Shown in pieces: positions 21,895 through 33,021 of a stretch of 64,000 bases of DNA. The stretch lies in NCBI GenBank assembly GCA_028571685.1, contig CM053152.1, positions 20,220,001 through 20,284,000 of the forward strand, in the 5' to 3' direction. The stretch is from Heterohyrax brucei. Its lineage: Eukaryota > Chordata > Mammalia > Hyracoidea > Procaviidae. Position 1 is the stretch's first letter. Each line of letters opens with the position of its first letter. Both the position numbers and the translations under genes were made by a program. The notes below the pieces were generated by a model. The model searched no databases and was not told where the DNA came from. It saw only the letters and a list, made by a program, of their open reading frames with translations.

Positions 21895-22200
21895 GTAGTT
21901 GTTTATTGGTGTAATTCTCACTACCAAGAAAGAGACCTGGGTTCAGTTTCCAGCCAGTTGACGTCATGTGCAGCCAGCACCAGTCGTTGGAGGTTTGTAT
22001 GTTGTTATGATGCTAGACAGATTTTAGATGAAGCTTTTACCTTAAGATGGAGTTGGAAGACAGGCCTAGCAATCTACATCAGAAAATCAAACAGTGAAAA
22101 CTGTTTGGAGCACAATGGTCTGATCTGCAACCAATCATGGGGATGACAGGACCGGACAATGAGTGAAGGGCTAACTTGATGACAGCTAATAACAAGAAAA
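21895..22200 (+). mobile_element. tRNA-Gly-like SINE with RTE-type tail
   Basis: The head resembles a tRNA-Gly gene: an A-box-like region 'attggtgtaattctc' and B-box 'acctgggttcagtttcc'. A non-tRNA body follows ('caatctacatcagaaaatc', 'tctgcaaccaatcatgggg') and the tail 'tgatgacagctaataacaag' mirrors the RTE ending. This SINE has a different head and body from the AfroSINE copies. It explains the long open frame across 21850-22146, which is not a gene. Confidence 0.7.
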
Positions 22201-22799
22201 ATATTTTCCTAGACTTTTTTTTACACAAATGAATAATAATGTTGACAGATCTATTGAGCATTTATTATATGCTCTTTATAGGGATTCATGAATCTTTGCA
22301 TTAAAGACAAACTGGGTCTTAAGGATTTAGCCAGGTTAAAGGGAGAGGGTTTATGGGATTAAGCTTTCCAAGAATAACGTCATAGTTAAAGGCTCTGTTT
22401 GTGGAACTAGCAAAACATCGTTGTATCTAAAGCACAGAGAATGTGAGGGAGAGTTGTCGAAAATGTTATAGGGATTACAACATAATCTTATAGTCCGTAT
22501 TAAAAGTTGAGTACAGGTCCATTTTCTTTTTAAGGGAAGGTGTATTTCTGCATGAAATTTTCTTTTATTTTGTAGAGTCATCTTTTGATGTATATTCTTC
22601 TATTTGCTTGTATTCTTTTTGGGGGATAACATTTATACATTCATATTTCATCAGTTAATATGTTATTTAATTGAGTTGTTATTGAAGTCACATAAGTGCA
22701 TTTGAATAAATGGGCTGGGGAAGAAACCTAACTGACGTATAGTAAGGATATAGATGACCTAGTAGAAGCATAAATACATTGTAGTTAACAGAGATCCCC
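22201..22799. other. Unassigned AT-rich sequence
   Basis: No supported gene. Small open frames on the minus strand lack recognisable content. Confidence 0.3.
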
Positions 22800-22963
22800 C
22801 CAAGAAACAAACCCACTGCCATCGAGTTGAGTCCAACTCATAGCGACCCTGTAGGGCAGAGAAGACCTGCTCTGTAGTTTCCAAGTAGCACCTGGTAGAT
22901 TGAAACTGCTGACCTTTTAGTTAGCAGACATAGGACTTAACCACTCTGCCACCACGGTTGCCT
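22800..22963 (-). mobile_element. AfroSINE, antisense, well preserved
   Basis: Clean landmark order: 'ccactgccatcgagttgagt', 'catagcgaccctgtagggc', 'gtttccaagtagcacctgg', 'gctgaccttttagttagc' and 'cttaaccactctgccacc'. A good reference copy for the family in this window. Confidence 0.9.
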
Positions 22964-24004
22964 AACAGAGATCAGTCAGTATTATATAGAAAGGGAACGG
23001 GCAGTGTCAGATAGACATGTTAGCCTGACAGGTATTAGTTGATTTAGAGAGCTTCTGCTGTTGAGTGTCGTGTCTCTTGATATCTTCTCTCTATTTGATA
23101 GAGATTTTACTGTATTTGGCAGATACTGTGAAACATAGTAAAAAACAAAAATTAATAATTTTTTAATAAAGTAATTTACTTGATGTTGTGGTTATTAACC
23201 TTTTTTGATGAAGATGTTTCTTAAATTTTCAGTAACAGCTGTATTGAGAGATAATTCACATATACAATTCACACATTAAAAATGTACAATTCATTGGTTT
23301 ATAGTGTAGTTACAGAGTTGTGCAGCTATCACCACAGTCAATTTTAGAACATTTTTGTCATCTCAGAAAGAAACCCCATTCCGTTTAGCTATCACCTGCT
23401 TACCTCCCTAAACTCCCAACCCTAAGATACAACTAATCTGCTTTCTGAGTCTGTAAAACCTCAAAAGCAAACTTGTTACTGTCAGATTGATTCTAAATGC
23501 ATATGATTTCCCTGTTTTAAGCATCTCATATAAATGGCACTTCACAATATGTCGTCTTTTGCAATGGGCTTCTTTCACTTAGCATAACGTTCAAGGTTTA
23601 TCCATGTTCTTCGCATGTCATTCCTTTTTATGATTGAACAATCCATTATATGAATGTGCCACATTTTGTTTATTCATTGATTAGTTGATGGACATTTTGG
23701 TGTTTTCATTTTTTGACTATTATGTATAATGCTGCTATAAACATTAAGGTACATGTTTTTGTGTGGGCGTATGTTTTCATCTTGCTTGGGCACATAACGA
23801 GGAGTGGAATTGTGAATTAAATGGTAACTCTATGTTTACTTTTTGAGGAACTGTCAGGCTGTTTTCCAAAGCAAGTGCACTGTTTTAAATTGCCACTAGC
23901 AGTGTGTGACGGTTCTCATTTCTACAGATTGCCTCTAATACCTGTTACCATTTGATTTTTTGATTCTAGGCATCCTGTGGGTGTAAAGTGGAATCTGATT
24001 TTTA

Positions 24005-24960
24005 CAGGACACAATTCAATCTGTAATATCCTTGGAAAGGTTTACACACAAAAAGAAACAATTTTGGGTGGTTACTAGAGAGGGAAGGAGTGGGAAGCTA
24101 AAAACACTAGATAATAGGTATGTGGTAATTTTGGAGACAGGGAAAACGGTACACAGTGCTGGGAAAGTCAGCACAACTTGACCAGGACAAGGTCATGGAA
24201 GCTTCAAAGACACATCCAAACTCACTGAGGGACCACATTACTAGGTTGACAGCTGGGGACCGCGGTCTCAGGGAACATCTAATAATTCAGTTGGTCTGTT
24301 AACATAGTTCATGAAGAAAATGTTGTACATTCTACCTTGATGAGTCTTGTAAGGGTTCTTAAAAGCTTGTGCGTAGACATCCACTGCTCACACCCTGTCT
24401 GAAGCAAGTGATAATAAAGAAAAACAAAGACAAGAGAAAGATTGGTCCAAAGGATTAATGAACCACAAGTACCACTGCCTGTACCAGACTGTGTTGGGTA
24501 CAGCTGGTGCCCGGCTACCACCAGTGACTCCTTTGACAGGGATCACAAAAAAGGTCCCTGAGAGAACTGGCAAGAAATGTAGAACAAAACTGTGGCTGAC
24601 CAAAAAAGACTAGACTCACTGGTCTGACCGACTGGAGGAACCCAAGAGTGTGCCCCTCTTTTAACTCAGTGTTGAAGTCACTCTTGAGTTTTACCCCTCA
24701 GCCAAAGATTAGACAGACCTATGAAACAAAAAGAGACTCAATGGGCACACCAGCCTAGGGGCAAGGATGAGAAGGCAAGAGGGGACAGAAAAGCTGGCAA
24801 TGGAAGCCTAAGGTCAAGAAGAGGAAAGTGTTGACGTGTTGTGTGGTTGGCATCTAGTATCAGAAAACAGTGTGTATTTATTATCTAATGAGAAGCTGCT
24901 TTGCACTGTACTACATCTAAAGTACAATAAAAATAAATAACATTTTCATTTTCTTAAGTC
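24005..24960 (+). mobile_element. Lineage L1 3' UTR, sense, with poly(A)
   Basis: 5'-truncated L1 comprising only 3' UTR: 'aggtcatggaagcttcaaag', 'gtgcccggctaccaccagtg', 'gccaaagattagacag' and a terminal 'aagtacaataaaaataaata'. It interrupts the antisense old L1. Open frames on its minus strand (24309-24603) are incidental. Confidence 0.8.
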
Positions 24961-25424
24961 CTTTGAAACACAAAAATTTTAAATTTTTATGAAGTCTAGT
25001 TTATTTTTTCTTAGGTTACTCATACTCTTTTGTTTTTTTAACCTTAAAATTTATAGCCAAATCTAAACTCAGGAAGATTTACCCTTATGTTTTCACCTAT
25101 GTTTTACAATTTCAGTGCTTACATTTAGTTCTGCAATTCATTTTGAGTTCATTTTTATGTATGGTATAAGGTAAGAGTCCAATTTCATTCTTTTCTATGT
25201 GGCTGTCCGGTTGTCCCAGCACCGTTTATTGTAAAGACTGTCCATCACCCACTGAATGGTCATGGCACTCCTATCAGAAATCAGTTGACTTCAGGGTTTA
25301 TTTCTGGATGCTCAGTTCCATTCCATTGATCTATATGCCCATCCTTATGCCAGTACCACTACGTCTTTTTTGAACCTATCAACCATTTGCATATTTTTAT
25401 GGAATATAGTTTCAAAATAATTTC

Positions 25425-26260
25425 ATTTTTATTGTGTTTTAAGTGAAAGTTTACAATTTCAAGTAAACTTCTCATACAAAAACTTATATACATTAATATG
25501 TGACCCTGGTTGTTCTCCCTATAATGTGACAACACACTCTTCTTCTCCACCTTGTATTTGCTATGTCCATTCAAGCAGCTCCTGTCCCCTTCTGCCATCT
25601 CATCTTGCCTACAGACAGGAGCTGTCCATTTAGTCTCATACATCTACATAAGCCAAAAAGAACACTGTCTATCAGTGTCATTTTATGTCTTTAAGTCCAA
25701 TCTAATCTTTGTGTGAAGAGCTGGCTTTCAGAATGCTTTTAGTTCTGGGCTGACTGAGAATCTGGGGGCATGTCTTCCAGGGACCCTCCAGTGTGTCAGA
25801 CCATCAAATCTGGTCTTTTTATTAGAGCTTGAGTTCTGTAGCCAACTTTTCTCTCACTCCATCAAGGGCTGCTTGTTGTATTCCCTGTCAGGGCAGTCAT
25901 TGGTGGTAGCTGGGCACCGTCTCGTTTTTCCAGTCTCATGTTGATGTAGTCTCTGGTTTATGTGGCCCTTTCTTTCTCTCAGCCTCATATTTTCCTTGTG
26001 TCTTTGGTGTTCTTCATTCTTATTTCTTCCCATCAATTGGTGAGTTGGGACAATTGATGCATCTTTCTAGCTTTTAAGACCCCAATTCCACTCACCAAAA
26101 TGAGATGCAGAGCATTTTCTTAATAAACTTTGTTATGCCAGTTGACCTAGATGTCCCATTAAGCCATGGTCCAGCCCCCTTTCCCACTACCCTGTCTCTC
26201 AAAGTGTTCACTTATATTCAGCTAACTTCTTAGTTTCTGGTTTAGTGTAGCTGTACTGTA
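25425..26260 (-). mobile_element. Lineage L1 3' UTR, antisense
   Basis: Antisense 3' UTR beginning 'tttttattgtgttttaagtg'; contains 'cattggtggtagctgggcac' and 'aattgatgcatctttc'. It corresponds to 1061-1900 and inserts into the same old L1 as the preceding element. Confidence 0.82.
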
Positions 26261-26874
26261 GTACTACACTATCTTGATTACCATTTTTTCGTAGATAAAT
26301 TTTGAAATTATGAAGCATTGCTGTTTTTCGTAATTATTTTTGGCTAGTTTGGATCCTTGCAGTTCCATATGAATTTTAGAATCAGCTTGTTTCTATAAAG
26401 AAGCCAACTGGGATATTGATGGGGTTGTTTTTAATCTGCAGATAAATTTAGCGAGTATTGCCATCTTAACAATGTTAATCTTAATAACTACTACATTGAA
26501 GTTTCCTTAGGCTTTTTTATAGACAATCTTATTTGTAAACATAGTTTACTTCTGCCTCTCATATCTGGATTTTATTTTCTTACACATGCTTAATTTCTAA
26601 AAAATTGTTTCTATATCTGAGTGTTCATTGCTGCATTATTCATAATAGTCAACTAATAACCTAATTGCCAACAAATGGATGAATGGATGAACCAAAATGT
26701 GACCTGAGAGAAAGAAAGGGCCACATAAACCAGAGACTACATCAACATGAGACTGGAAAAACTAGATGGTGCCCAGCTACCACCAGTGACTGCCCTGACA
26801 GGGAATACCGATATATACTTAGCTATGGAGAGAAATGAAGTCTTTAATATATAACTACATTGTTGATGGAACTT

Positions 26875-27385
26875 ACCTTAATCATCTAGTACTGTTATAA
26901 CAGAAATACTACAAGTGGATGACTTTAACAAAGGGAAGCTTATTCTCTCATAATCCAGTAGGCTTGAAGTACAAATTCAGGATGCTGGCTCCGGGGGAAG
27001 GCTTTTTCTCTTTGTTGGTTCTGGAGGAATGTCACTGTGATACTTCAGTCTTTCCTCAATCTGGAAGCATCCCAGTGCAGAAACCTGAGGCCCAAAGTAT
27101 GTGCTGTCTCCTGGCACTAGTCTCTTGGCAGCTTGAGTGTCTGTGTCTCTCTGCTTGCTTTTCTTGTATCTTGAAAGAGATTAGCTCAAGGGAATATCCA
27201 ATCTTGTAGACCTCACCAATATAACTGCTCCTAATTCAGTTTATTAAATCATAGTGATTGAGTTTATGACACACGAAAATCATATCAAAGGACAAAATGG
27301 CAGACATTCATGCAGTGCTGAGATTCGGAGGCCAGCCAAATTGGTATGCACACATTTTTCTGGGGATACAATCCAGTCCATGACA
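26875..27385 (-). mobile_element. Solo LTR, ERVL/MaLR-like, antisense
   Basis: Antisense member of the LTR family at 2629-3161: starts 'actgttataacagaaatact' and ends at 'cagtccatgaca' (TG...CA ends expected on the minus strand). ~510 bp, with no internal region. Confidence 0.7.
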
Positions 27386-27676
27386 GAACTTCGGGGCATA
27401 ATGCTGGGTGAAATAAGTCAACTATAAAGGATAAATATCATGTGACCTCACTTATCTAAAAAGAGAACAGGCACATGCATAGAGACCAAAGTTTATTAGT
27501 GATTGCCAGGGCTGGGGGTGGAGGGAGGGAGTTAATTGTTTATGTAGCACTGAATTCTGGTTTATGGTAATGGAAAAATAACAGTAAGTAAGAGTAAGGG
27601 TTGCACAGCCAAATAATCTAATTGGTATCAGTAAGTTGTACACCTGTAAAAAGTTGAATTTGTAAATGTGTGTTAA

Positions 27677-27832
27677 ATTCATTGTGGTCAAGTTGATTCT
27701 GACTTAACAGTGAACGTAAATGACAAAGTAGAACTGCCCCATAAGGTTTCCAAGGAGTGACCAGGAGACTTGAACTACTGACCTTCCAGTTAGCAGTCAT
27801 AGCTCTTGACTACTATATCACCAGAGTTTCCC
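27677..27832 (-). mobile_element. AfroSINE, antisense, with long flanking repeat
   Basis: Landmarks 'gtcaagttgattctgac', 'agtagaactgccccataagg' and 'gaccttccagttagcagtc'. About 40 bp of L1 sequence is present on both sides (27632-27672 and 27836-27880). Confidence 0.85.
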
Positions 27833-27949
27833 TAATAAGTTGTAAACATATGAAAAGTTGAATTGGTAAATGTGTGACAGACGTATTTAAGCAGCAACAA
27901 CTTTGAACAAAAGAGCAGCTGCTGATGGTGCTTGTATAAGGGTAAGTAC

Positions 27950-28905
27950 TGTCATGGAATTTGATTTCTTGGTTTAGTGGGTTAGGATCATGGTTTCATG
28001 GAATGTCTCAGTTAATTGGCTTAATTTCATGTGTAATGCTTCTATGTTCTAGTTTTTTATATAATGGCCAGAGTCCTAAAAGCTTGCAGGCAGCCATCCA
28101 AGGTACAATAATTGGTCTATAACTGCCTGGAGTAGCATAGGCTAGCAATCTCAGCTCATGAGCACTGTTTCACCAAGGCTTCTACACAGCAATAAGGAAC
28201 TCCAATTCAGCATTTTCTACAGGTACCAATATATAGACATTGATTACATTCTTCCAGTTCTGCAACTATTGTTATTCTCCTTTTCTGAGTCATTCCTCTC
28301 CGTTAACATAAACTCACTACCCCCAAAATTTCCCGCCTACATCTGCTAACCAAAAGGTCAGCAGCATAGGAAGAAGGACAATGAAGAATAGGAGGAGGAA
28401 ATGAAATGTGACTGACTGTCTCAGAACGACTACCTCCTTTGCCATGAGACCAGAAGAACTGGATGGTGCTCTGCCAGCTGCCAGTACTGAATTTTTTAAT
28501 AAAAGATTCTATAGAGAAATTCTGATCAAAAGGAAGAAAATGAACAGAGCAGAATTTCAAATTCTCATAGAATCTAGACATTCTGGAACCACTGAGCTGG
28601 ATGACCCCCAAACTACTGCCCTGAAATAATCTTTAAACCAAAAGTATTTCCTGAGATCTTGTTTAAATCAAACAGTAGTTTAATTTGAGTGGTAAAGATG
28701 ATCTCTTTGAGCATTGTGCTTAATAACTATATAGGATCATAATAATTAAAACAACTTAAAAGGTGGGAAATTTGGGGGGTAGTGAATCTATGTTAATGGA
28801 AGAGGAATGACTCAGAGAGGGAAAAGAATGGTTGCAAAACTTGAAGAATGTAGTCAGTGTGTGTGAATTGTACATGTAGAAGATGTTGAACTGGAGTATT
28901 TATTG
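27950..28905 (+). repeat. L1-lineage 3' UTR, sense, with inverted piece
   Basis: Sense copy of the 3' UTR found antisense at 3386-3960 and 21080-21600. It is continuous at 27950-28160 and 28360-28905. The gap (about 28165-28355) contains a reversed fragment (28235-28330) of the same 3' UTR, complementary to 28755-28850. The open frames here are not a gene. Confidence 0.65.
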
Positions 28906-29075
28906 CTGTGTAAGAGCCTCGGTGAAACAGTGATTATAAGATTAGGTTGCTAAGCAAAAAGCTGGCAGTCTAATCTACCAGTCACTCTTTGGAAACACTA
29001 TGGGACAATTCTGTGTCCTCTGAAATTGCAATCAGTCAGAATCAACTCAGTGGCAAAGGGTTTGGTGTATTTATT
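28905..29075 (+). mobile_element. AfroSINE, sense
   Basis: Starts 'gagcctcggtgaaacagtg', then 'gctggcagtctaatctacc' as a decayed B box, 'ctttggaaacactatggg' and 'cagaatcaactcagtggc'. Inserted at the A-rich end of the preceding L1 UTR. Confidence 0.82.
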
Positions 29076-29189
29076 GAGTTTTGGTCTTGCTATTTATGTT
29101 ATGAGCAAAAACAACAAAAATAAAAAGTTGAGAAGAGGTTTGAACAAGAATGCCATAGATAAGCTGTGTGATCAATGAGTATAGGAAGA

Positions 29190-29395
29190 GGTACTCGTGT
29201 TCGTTAGTCATCAGGGAAAGTACCAATAAAGCCACAATAGACTGTCATTTTATACCTATTAGTGAGCAAAAGCTGAAAAATCTGTCTATACTAAATGTTG
29301 GTAAGGTGATAGAGAAGCTGGAATTTTCATGTGTTGCAGGTGAAAATTACAAATTGTTCTGCCTCTTTGGAGTTCTGTTGGGCAGTTTGTATTAT
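29190..29395 (+). mobile_element. Old L1 ORF2 end, sense, left of ERVL
   Basis: 'ttagtcatcagggaaag', 'ctaaatgttggtaaggtg' and 'ctggaattttcatgtgttgc' are sense L1 ORF2 C-terminal landmarks. It breaks off at about 29395 and resumes at about 37325 after the SINE and ERVL insertions. Confidence 0.75.
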
Positions 29396-29396
29396 T

Positions 29397-29569
29397 TTAG
29401 GTTGTGTGGTGGCATAGTGGTTAAATGCCACACCTGCTAACCAAAAGGTGAGCAGGTTGAATCTGCTAGGTGCTCCTTGGAAACTCTGTGGAGCAGTTGT
29501 ACTCTCTGCTGTAGGGTTGCTGTGAGTTGGAATCAACTTGACGACAGAGGGTTTGGGTTTTGATTTGGG
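29397..29569 (+). mobile_element. AfroSINE, sense, abutting the ERVL LTR
   Basis: 'tgtggtggcatagtggttaa', 'gcaggttgaatctgctagg', 'cttggaaactctgtgg' and a tail 'gacgacagagggtttgg'. It joins directly to LTR sequence at about 29570. Confidence 0.85.
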
Positions 29570-29938
29570 TTCTTTAGAAGAGCAAAACCAGTGAAGCATG
29601 TGTGTGTGTGTGTGTAAGGAGGGAGGGAGGGAGGGAGGGGAAGAGAGAGGGAGTTTTGTCTCACGGCAGTTGATCATTCTGTTTTAGAGGCTAACTAGTC
29701 CCAAGCCCTTGGGATAGGCGTCAGTCTGGAGGCATATCCTGACTCCTGTAGCTGCAGGGGCTGATGAACCCAAGATTGGTAGGTGAGATGGCATACCCCT
29801 CTTTGAGAAACCTCTTCTTTTAACTGACTGGCCAGTCATATCAGATCACATCATGGAGAATGACTGCATCATTGCATAACTGCCAAACCACTGATAATCA
29901 TGGCCCATACAAGGTGACACACAACATTAACCATCATA
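29570..29938 (-). repeat. ERVL 3' LTR, MLT2-like
   Basis: The complement begins at 'tgatggttaatgttgtgtg' near 29938, the characteristic start of MLT2-type LTRs. On the plus strand, 'ttctttagaagagcaaaacc' marks the LTR's other end. It contains a (TG)n and G/A-rich simple repeat at 29603-29650. Shorter than the 5' LTR. Confidence 0.8.
29603..29652. repeat. TG microsatellite followed by GGGA repeats
   Basis: A short alternating TG run followed by 'ggaggga' units within the ERVL LTR. Likely length-variable. Confidence 0.85.
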
Positions 29939-30239
29939 GTCCACCCTTTGTCAACTTAGCACCTGTACACACATCTTTTATCATTATTCAGTCTCTAAAT
30001 CAATATAAAATTAAAAGTGACACTTGTTTCTAACTTGATACAACTAACTGGCATAAAATTAAAAGTGTACTAGCTTCATTTACATCTTATATAAGTGGGG
30101 AAAACAGAAATATCTAATGCACACATACAAGAGAGAAATACTCATATAACAATTACAGCACTTGTTTCTGCAGCTGGTTACATAGTCACAGCTGATATTT
30201 AGAACTGCCTTCTTCCACTGCCTCTTCCACATTCCTTTT

Positions 30240-30810
30240 ACCTTGCACAAGTACCTCAGATGGTGATGGCTTTTTGCCTGGTGGGATGACCAAAACCTTC
30301 ATTCCTGTACTGCCTGGGCCATTACTAGCATGTTGGAATTGGGTTGATTTAGTTTTCCATCAACTTTAATCACAAGTCTTGGTAGTACTAAGAGACACTT
30401 TAAGGGATCTCTTGTACTCTAGACAATCTTCTTTACCTCCACTATGTAACACAATCTAATTTTCCCTTGGTAGTTAGTATGAGTGGCACCAGCCTAGATG
30501 GTAACTTCCTTCTTTGCCTCTTGATCCAGAAGCAAAAGTAGCCTGGTGTTTCTGGACAGCATCCTTAACTTCTAGTACAATGGAGTCAGTGTTGTGTTTC
30601 CAAGTGTGGGCATTCTTCCCTTTCGAACTAAGACCTTTAGCCTCACAGAACATAGGGTTTTGGGGACAAGAAGCAAGCATTTCGTGAGTGGGTCACTAGA
30701 GGTAATAGTAATTGGTGTCGTTTCCATTTCCACCTTTTGATTCCTATTAATCAGAATCCTGGCTGCTGGAGAAAAAATACTATATGTTGGATACTGTTTC
30801 AGAGCATGTG
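30240..30810 (-). pseudogene. ERVL integrase C-terminal region and 3' leader, relic
   Basis: Minus-strand sequence between the integrase core and the 3' LTR. It is recognisable by nucleotide resemblance to ERVL internal sequence (for example the block around 'gcctggtgggatgacc'). The short open frame at 30474-30680 is a degraded piece. No function possible. Confidence 0.6.
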
Positions 30811-30811
30811 A

Positions 30812-31352
30812 AGTTTACGAATTAAGCCTGCAAACTCAATTCTTGTAAATGCTACATACCTCATTGCTGAATATCACTGTGGTTACCGTCGAAGTACTCC
30901 CCTTGGGAATACTTCTCGTTTGCCCTTCAAAGCAATTTTGAAACCCTTTCTGGAATGGCCATTTGTCAGGATGGCAGGGTAGAAAGTTCGCAAACTTAAT
31001 TTTGTAGTTGTCTGTGAGGGAGTTTTTAGCCAGTAGACAAATAACTGTATTGGAACACCCTCTCTACTCACCTGATGTGGCCCCTAGTGACTCTTTTCTT
31101 ACCTGGAGATAAAGGAAATATGGTAAGGAAGAGACATTTTGATGACCTTCAGGACATCAAGGGTAATATGATGACAACTCTGATGGACATTCCAGAAAAA
31201 GAGTTCCAAAATTGCTTTGAAGGGTGGACTAGGCACTGGAGTCATTGCATAGCTTCCAAAGGGCAGTACTTTGAAGGTGACCATAGTGATATTCTGCAGT
31301 GAGATCTGTAGTACTTTTTCTAAGATGAGAATAAAAACTTGATTGGCATTCT
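30812..31352 (+). mobile_element. Mariner-derived foldback MITE, copy 2
   Basis: Same architecture and orientation as 20147-20680: left arm 'cctcattgctgaatatcact' is the complement of right arm 'gtgatattctgcagtgag', with a transposase C-terminal piece between them. It inserted into the integrase region of the ERVL provirus, so it is younger than that provirus. Confidence 0.85.
31075..31302 (+). pseudogene. Mariner transposase C-terminal remnant
   Basis: A 75-codon open stretch ends at the natural stop in the right arm. It contains 'KRHFDDLQDIKGN' and 'EFQNCFEGWTRHWSHCI' followed by 'YFEGDHSDI', which is the C-terminus of mariner transposases. The DNA-binding domain and most of the DDD catalytic core are absent, so it is a passenger of the MITE. 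Confidence 0.8.
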
Positions 31353-31439
31353 TCATATATAGTGTCCTCAAGAACACTACCCTAATCCTGCAAATTGTTG
31401 CCATCTAGCTGGCATCATAATTGTGTCTTTAGAGGCCAT

Positions 31440-31990
31440 TCAGTCATTCCTGCAAGCAAGGTGATTCAGTTTGATGGAGAACATGGTAAGACCAGTGAAT
31501 TCTATGAGCAGGGGACTGTTGTCATATTTTATTTGCTGTGAAGTAAGTTTGTTGATCAGAGGCAATGCCATGTGGGGTATGATGATGATGGATAAGGCAT
31601 TCTGTGAGCCCATGATGGGTAGTTTGGGCAAAAGCATTTTGTGTAGGGAAGGTAAATCTGTACCCCAAATAAGGTCTATCCTTATAAGAATGAAGTGCTA
31701 CGCTTTTTGTATTGGAAGTAATCCAAGGCAATCAGCTTACCACTAGGTTGCTAGCTCATCATCTTTAGAAATGGTGTCATTGTGGGGACAACTCAATGTT
31801 GGTCTCTGCTGTCATCAGTGATTTTATGCAAATCAACCTTTGTGAATGAAAGTTGGTAAGCCTATGCACAATCTCCATCCCTTCCACCATTGCCACTTTG
31901 TTCATGAGCTCACTGGGCAAGAATGGGAATGGATAGGGAAAGAAAATGACCAGTTTCCACAGAATGTGTCATCCTGTACACATGATTGTC
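31440..31990 (-). pseudogene. ERVL integrase remnant
   Basis: Integrase would join viral DNA to the genome. On the minus strand a piece around 31522-31731 shows 'GFTFPTQNAFAQTT'-like sequence in shifted frames and 'PHGIASDQQTYFTA', the region of the second catalytic aspartate. Frameshifts and stops are frequent, and the C-terminal side is cut by the mariner insertion. Confidence 0.8.
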
Positions 31991-32059
31991 TGCTAAGGTC
32001 ATTCTTCAGTGACTATTCACTTGAGACACAAATATCTTCACTTCTTTGACTCATTCAGA

Positions 32060-33021
32060 AAGGCATTGTTCCCATACCTCCTTATTACTGGTTTCTAATC
32101 ATACTCCTTCCAAGTTCGTAACCATTCAGCCAAACCATTGGTCACAGCCCATGAATCAGAATACAGTAGCACATCTGGCCATTTCAGCTTCCAAGCAAAG
32201 TGAACAACCAGATGCACTACTTGATCTGCCCATTGGGAGAATTTCCTTTCACCATTTTCAGTTGCATCATATGCATGTGAAAGCTGGACAGTGAACAAAG
32301 AAGACAGAAGAAGAATTGATGCCTTTGAATTGTGCTATTGGACAAGAATGTTCAATGTGCCGTGGACCACCAAAAGAACAAACAGATCTGTTCTAGAAGA
32401 AGTTCAACCAGAGTGCCCTTTGGAAGCAGAGATGGCAAGACTGTGTCTTACATGCTTTGGACATGTTGTCAGGAAAGATCGGTCCCTGGAGGAGGACATC
32501 AAGCTTAGCTGAGTGGAGGGTCAGCAAAAAAGGGGAACACCCTTGACCAGATGAATTTACACAGTGTCCACAACAATAGACTAAAGCATAAAAATGATTG
32601 TGGATGTGGAGCAAGACTGGGCAGTGTTTCGTTGTGTTGTTCATAGGGTCACTATGAGTCAGAACTGACTCAGTGGCACCTAACAATGAGAACAACAGCA
32701 TTGTCCTTCAGGGAGATCCCAGAAAGGGGCTGTAGTGCTGCTGTTGTCCACTTTCCAGTGGTGCCTGCATGCCTCATATAACTATCTGTAAACCAGACAG
32801 AATTTTTTTTCTTAAGTTAGTTGATCATAAGGAACTCTCTGTGAGGCTTTAGGTGCAAATTGAGAAAGGATCATTAATGTGACAGGAGTGGAAACCATGA
32901 GCATTTGGACCGCTTTCTCATGCAGCTTACTTGTCCCTTACAATCCCGCTTGGACTCAATTTCATAGATATCACTTCTGTTTAATGATAGAGTACTGCCG
33001 TGCATGTCCAAAATGGGTCAG
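32060..33021 (-). pseudogene. ERVL RNase H remnant, split
   Basis: RNase H degrades RNA in RNA:DNA hybrids. The minus strand keeps 'LLYSDSWAVTNGLAEW' (about 32120-32170), the region of a catalytic aspartate. The domain is interrupted at 32263-32700 by an RTE 3' end and resumes at 32701 ('cagggagatcccagaaagg' on the plus strand). It is cut again by an LTR at 33022. Confidence 0.82.
32263..32700 (+). mobile_element. RTE 3' end inside ERVL
   Basis: Sense RTE beginning at about 'cagttgcatcatatgcatg' and ending 'gagaacaacagca'. It matches 17330-17758 and 62280-62674. Peptide relics such as 'LCLTCFGHVV' are visible. The ERVL sequence continues immediately on both sides, so the insertion point is clear. 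Confidence 0.88.

Larger units (their letters stand above)
23190..26610 (-). mobile_element. Old L1, antisense, split by two younger L1 ends
   Basis: 23190-24000 is antisense 3' UTR and ORF2 end ('agttgatggacattttgg', 'ggagtggaattgtgaatt'). 24975-25410 and 26270-26610 are antisense ORF2 internal sequence ('ccattgatctatatgccc', 'tttctataaagaagcc'). Highly diverged and non-coding. It predates the two L1 3' ends inserted in it. Confidence 0.8.
26625..27885 (+). mobile_element. L1 3' end, sense, with nested elements
   Basis: Sense L1 ORF2 end and 3' UTR in pieces: 26625-26700 ('gctgcattattcataatag'), 26808-26850, 27386-27675 ('gtgattgccagggctggggg') and 27833-27885. It is broken by a short L1 3' UTR piece (about 26702-26808), an LTR (26875-27385) and a SINE (27677-27832). 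Confidence 0.75.

Noticed and set aside
21850..22146. 98-codon open frame
   Set aside because: It lies within a tRNA-like SINE and has no domain.
28303..28629. Overlapping open frames of 73 and 102 codons
   Set aside because: They lie in a repeated L1 3' UTR with an inverted piece; copies elsewhere are not open.
30474..30680. 68-codon minus-strand open frame
   Set aside because: A degraded piece of the ERVL interior, not a host gene.
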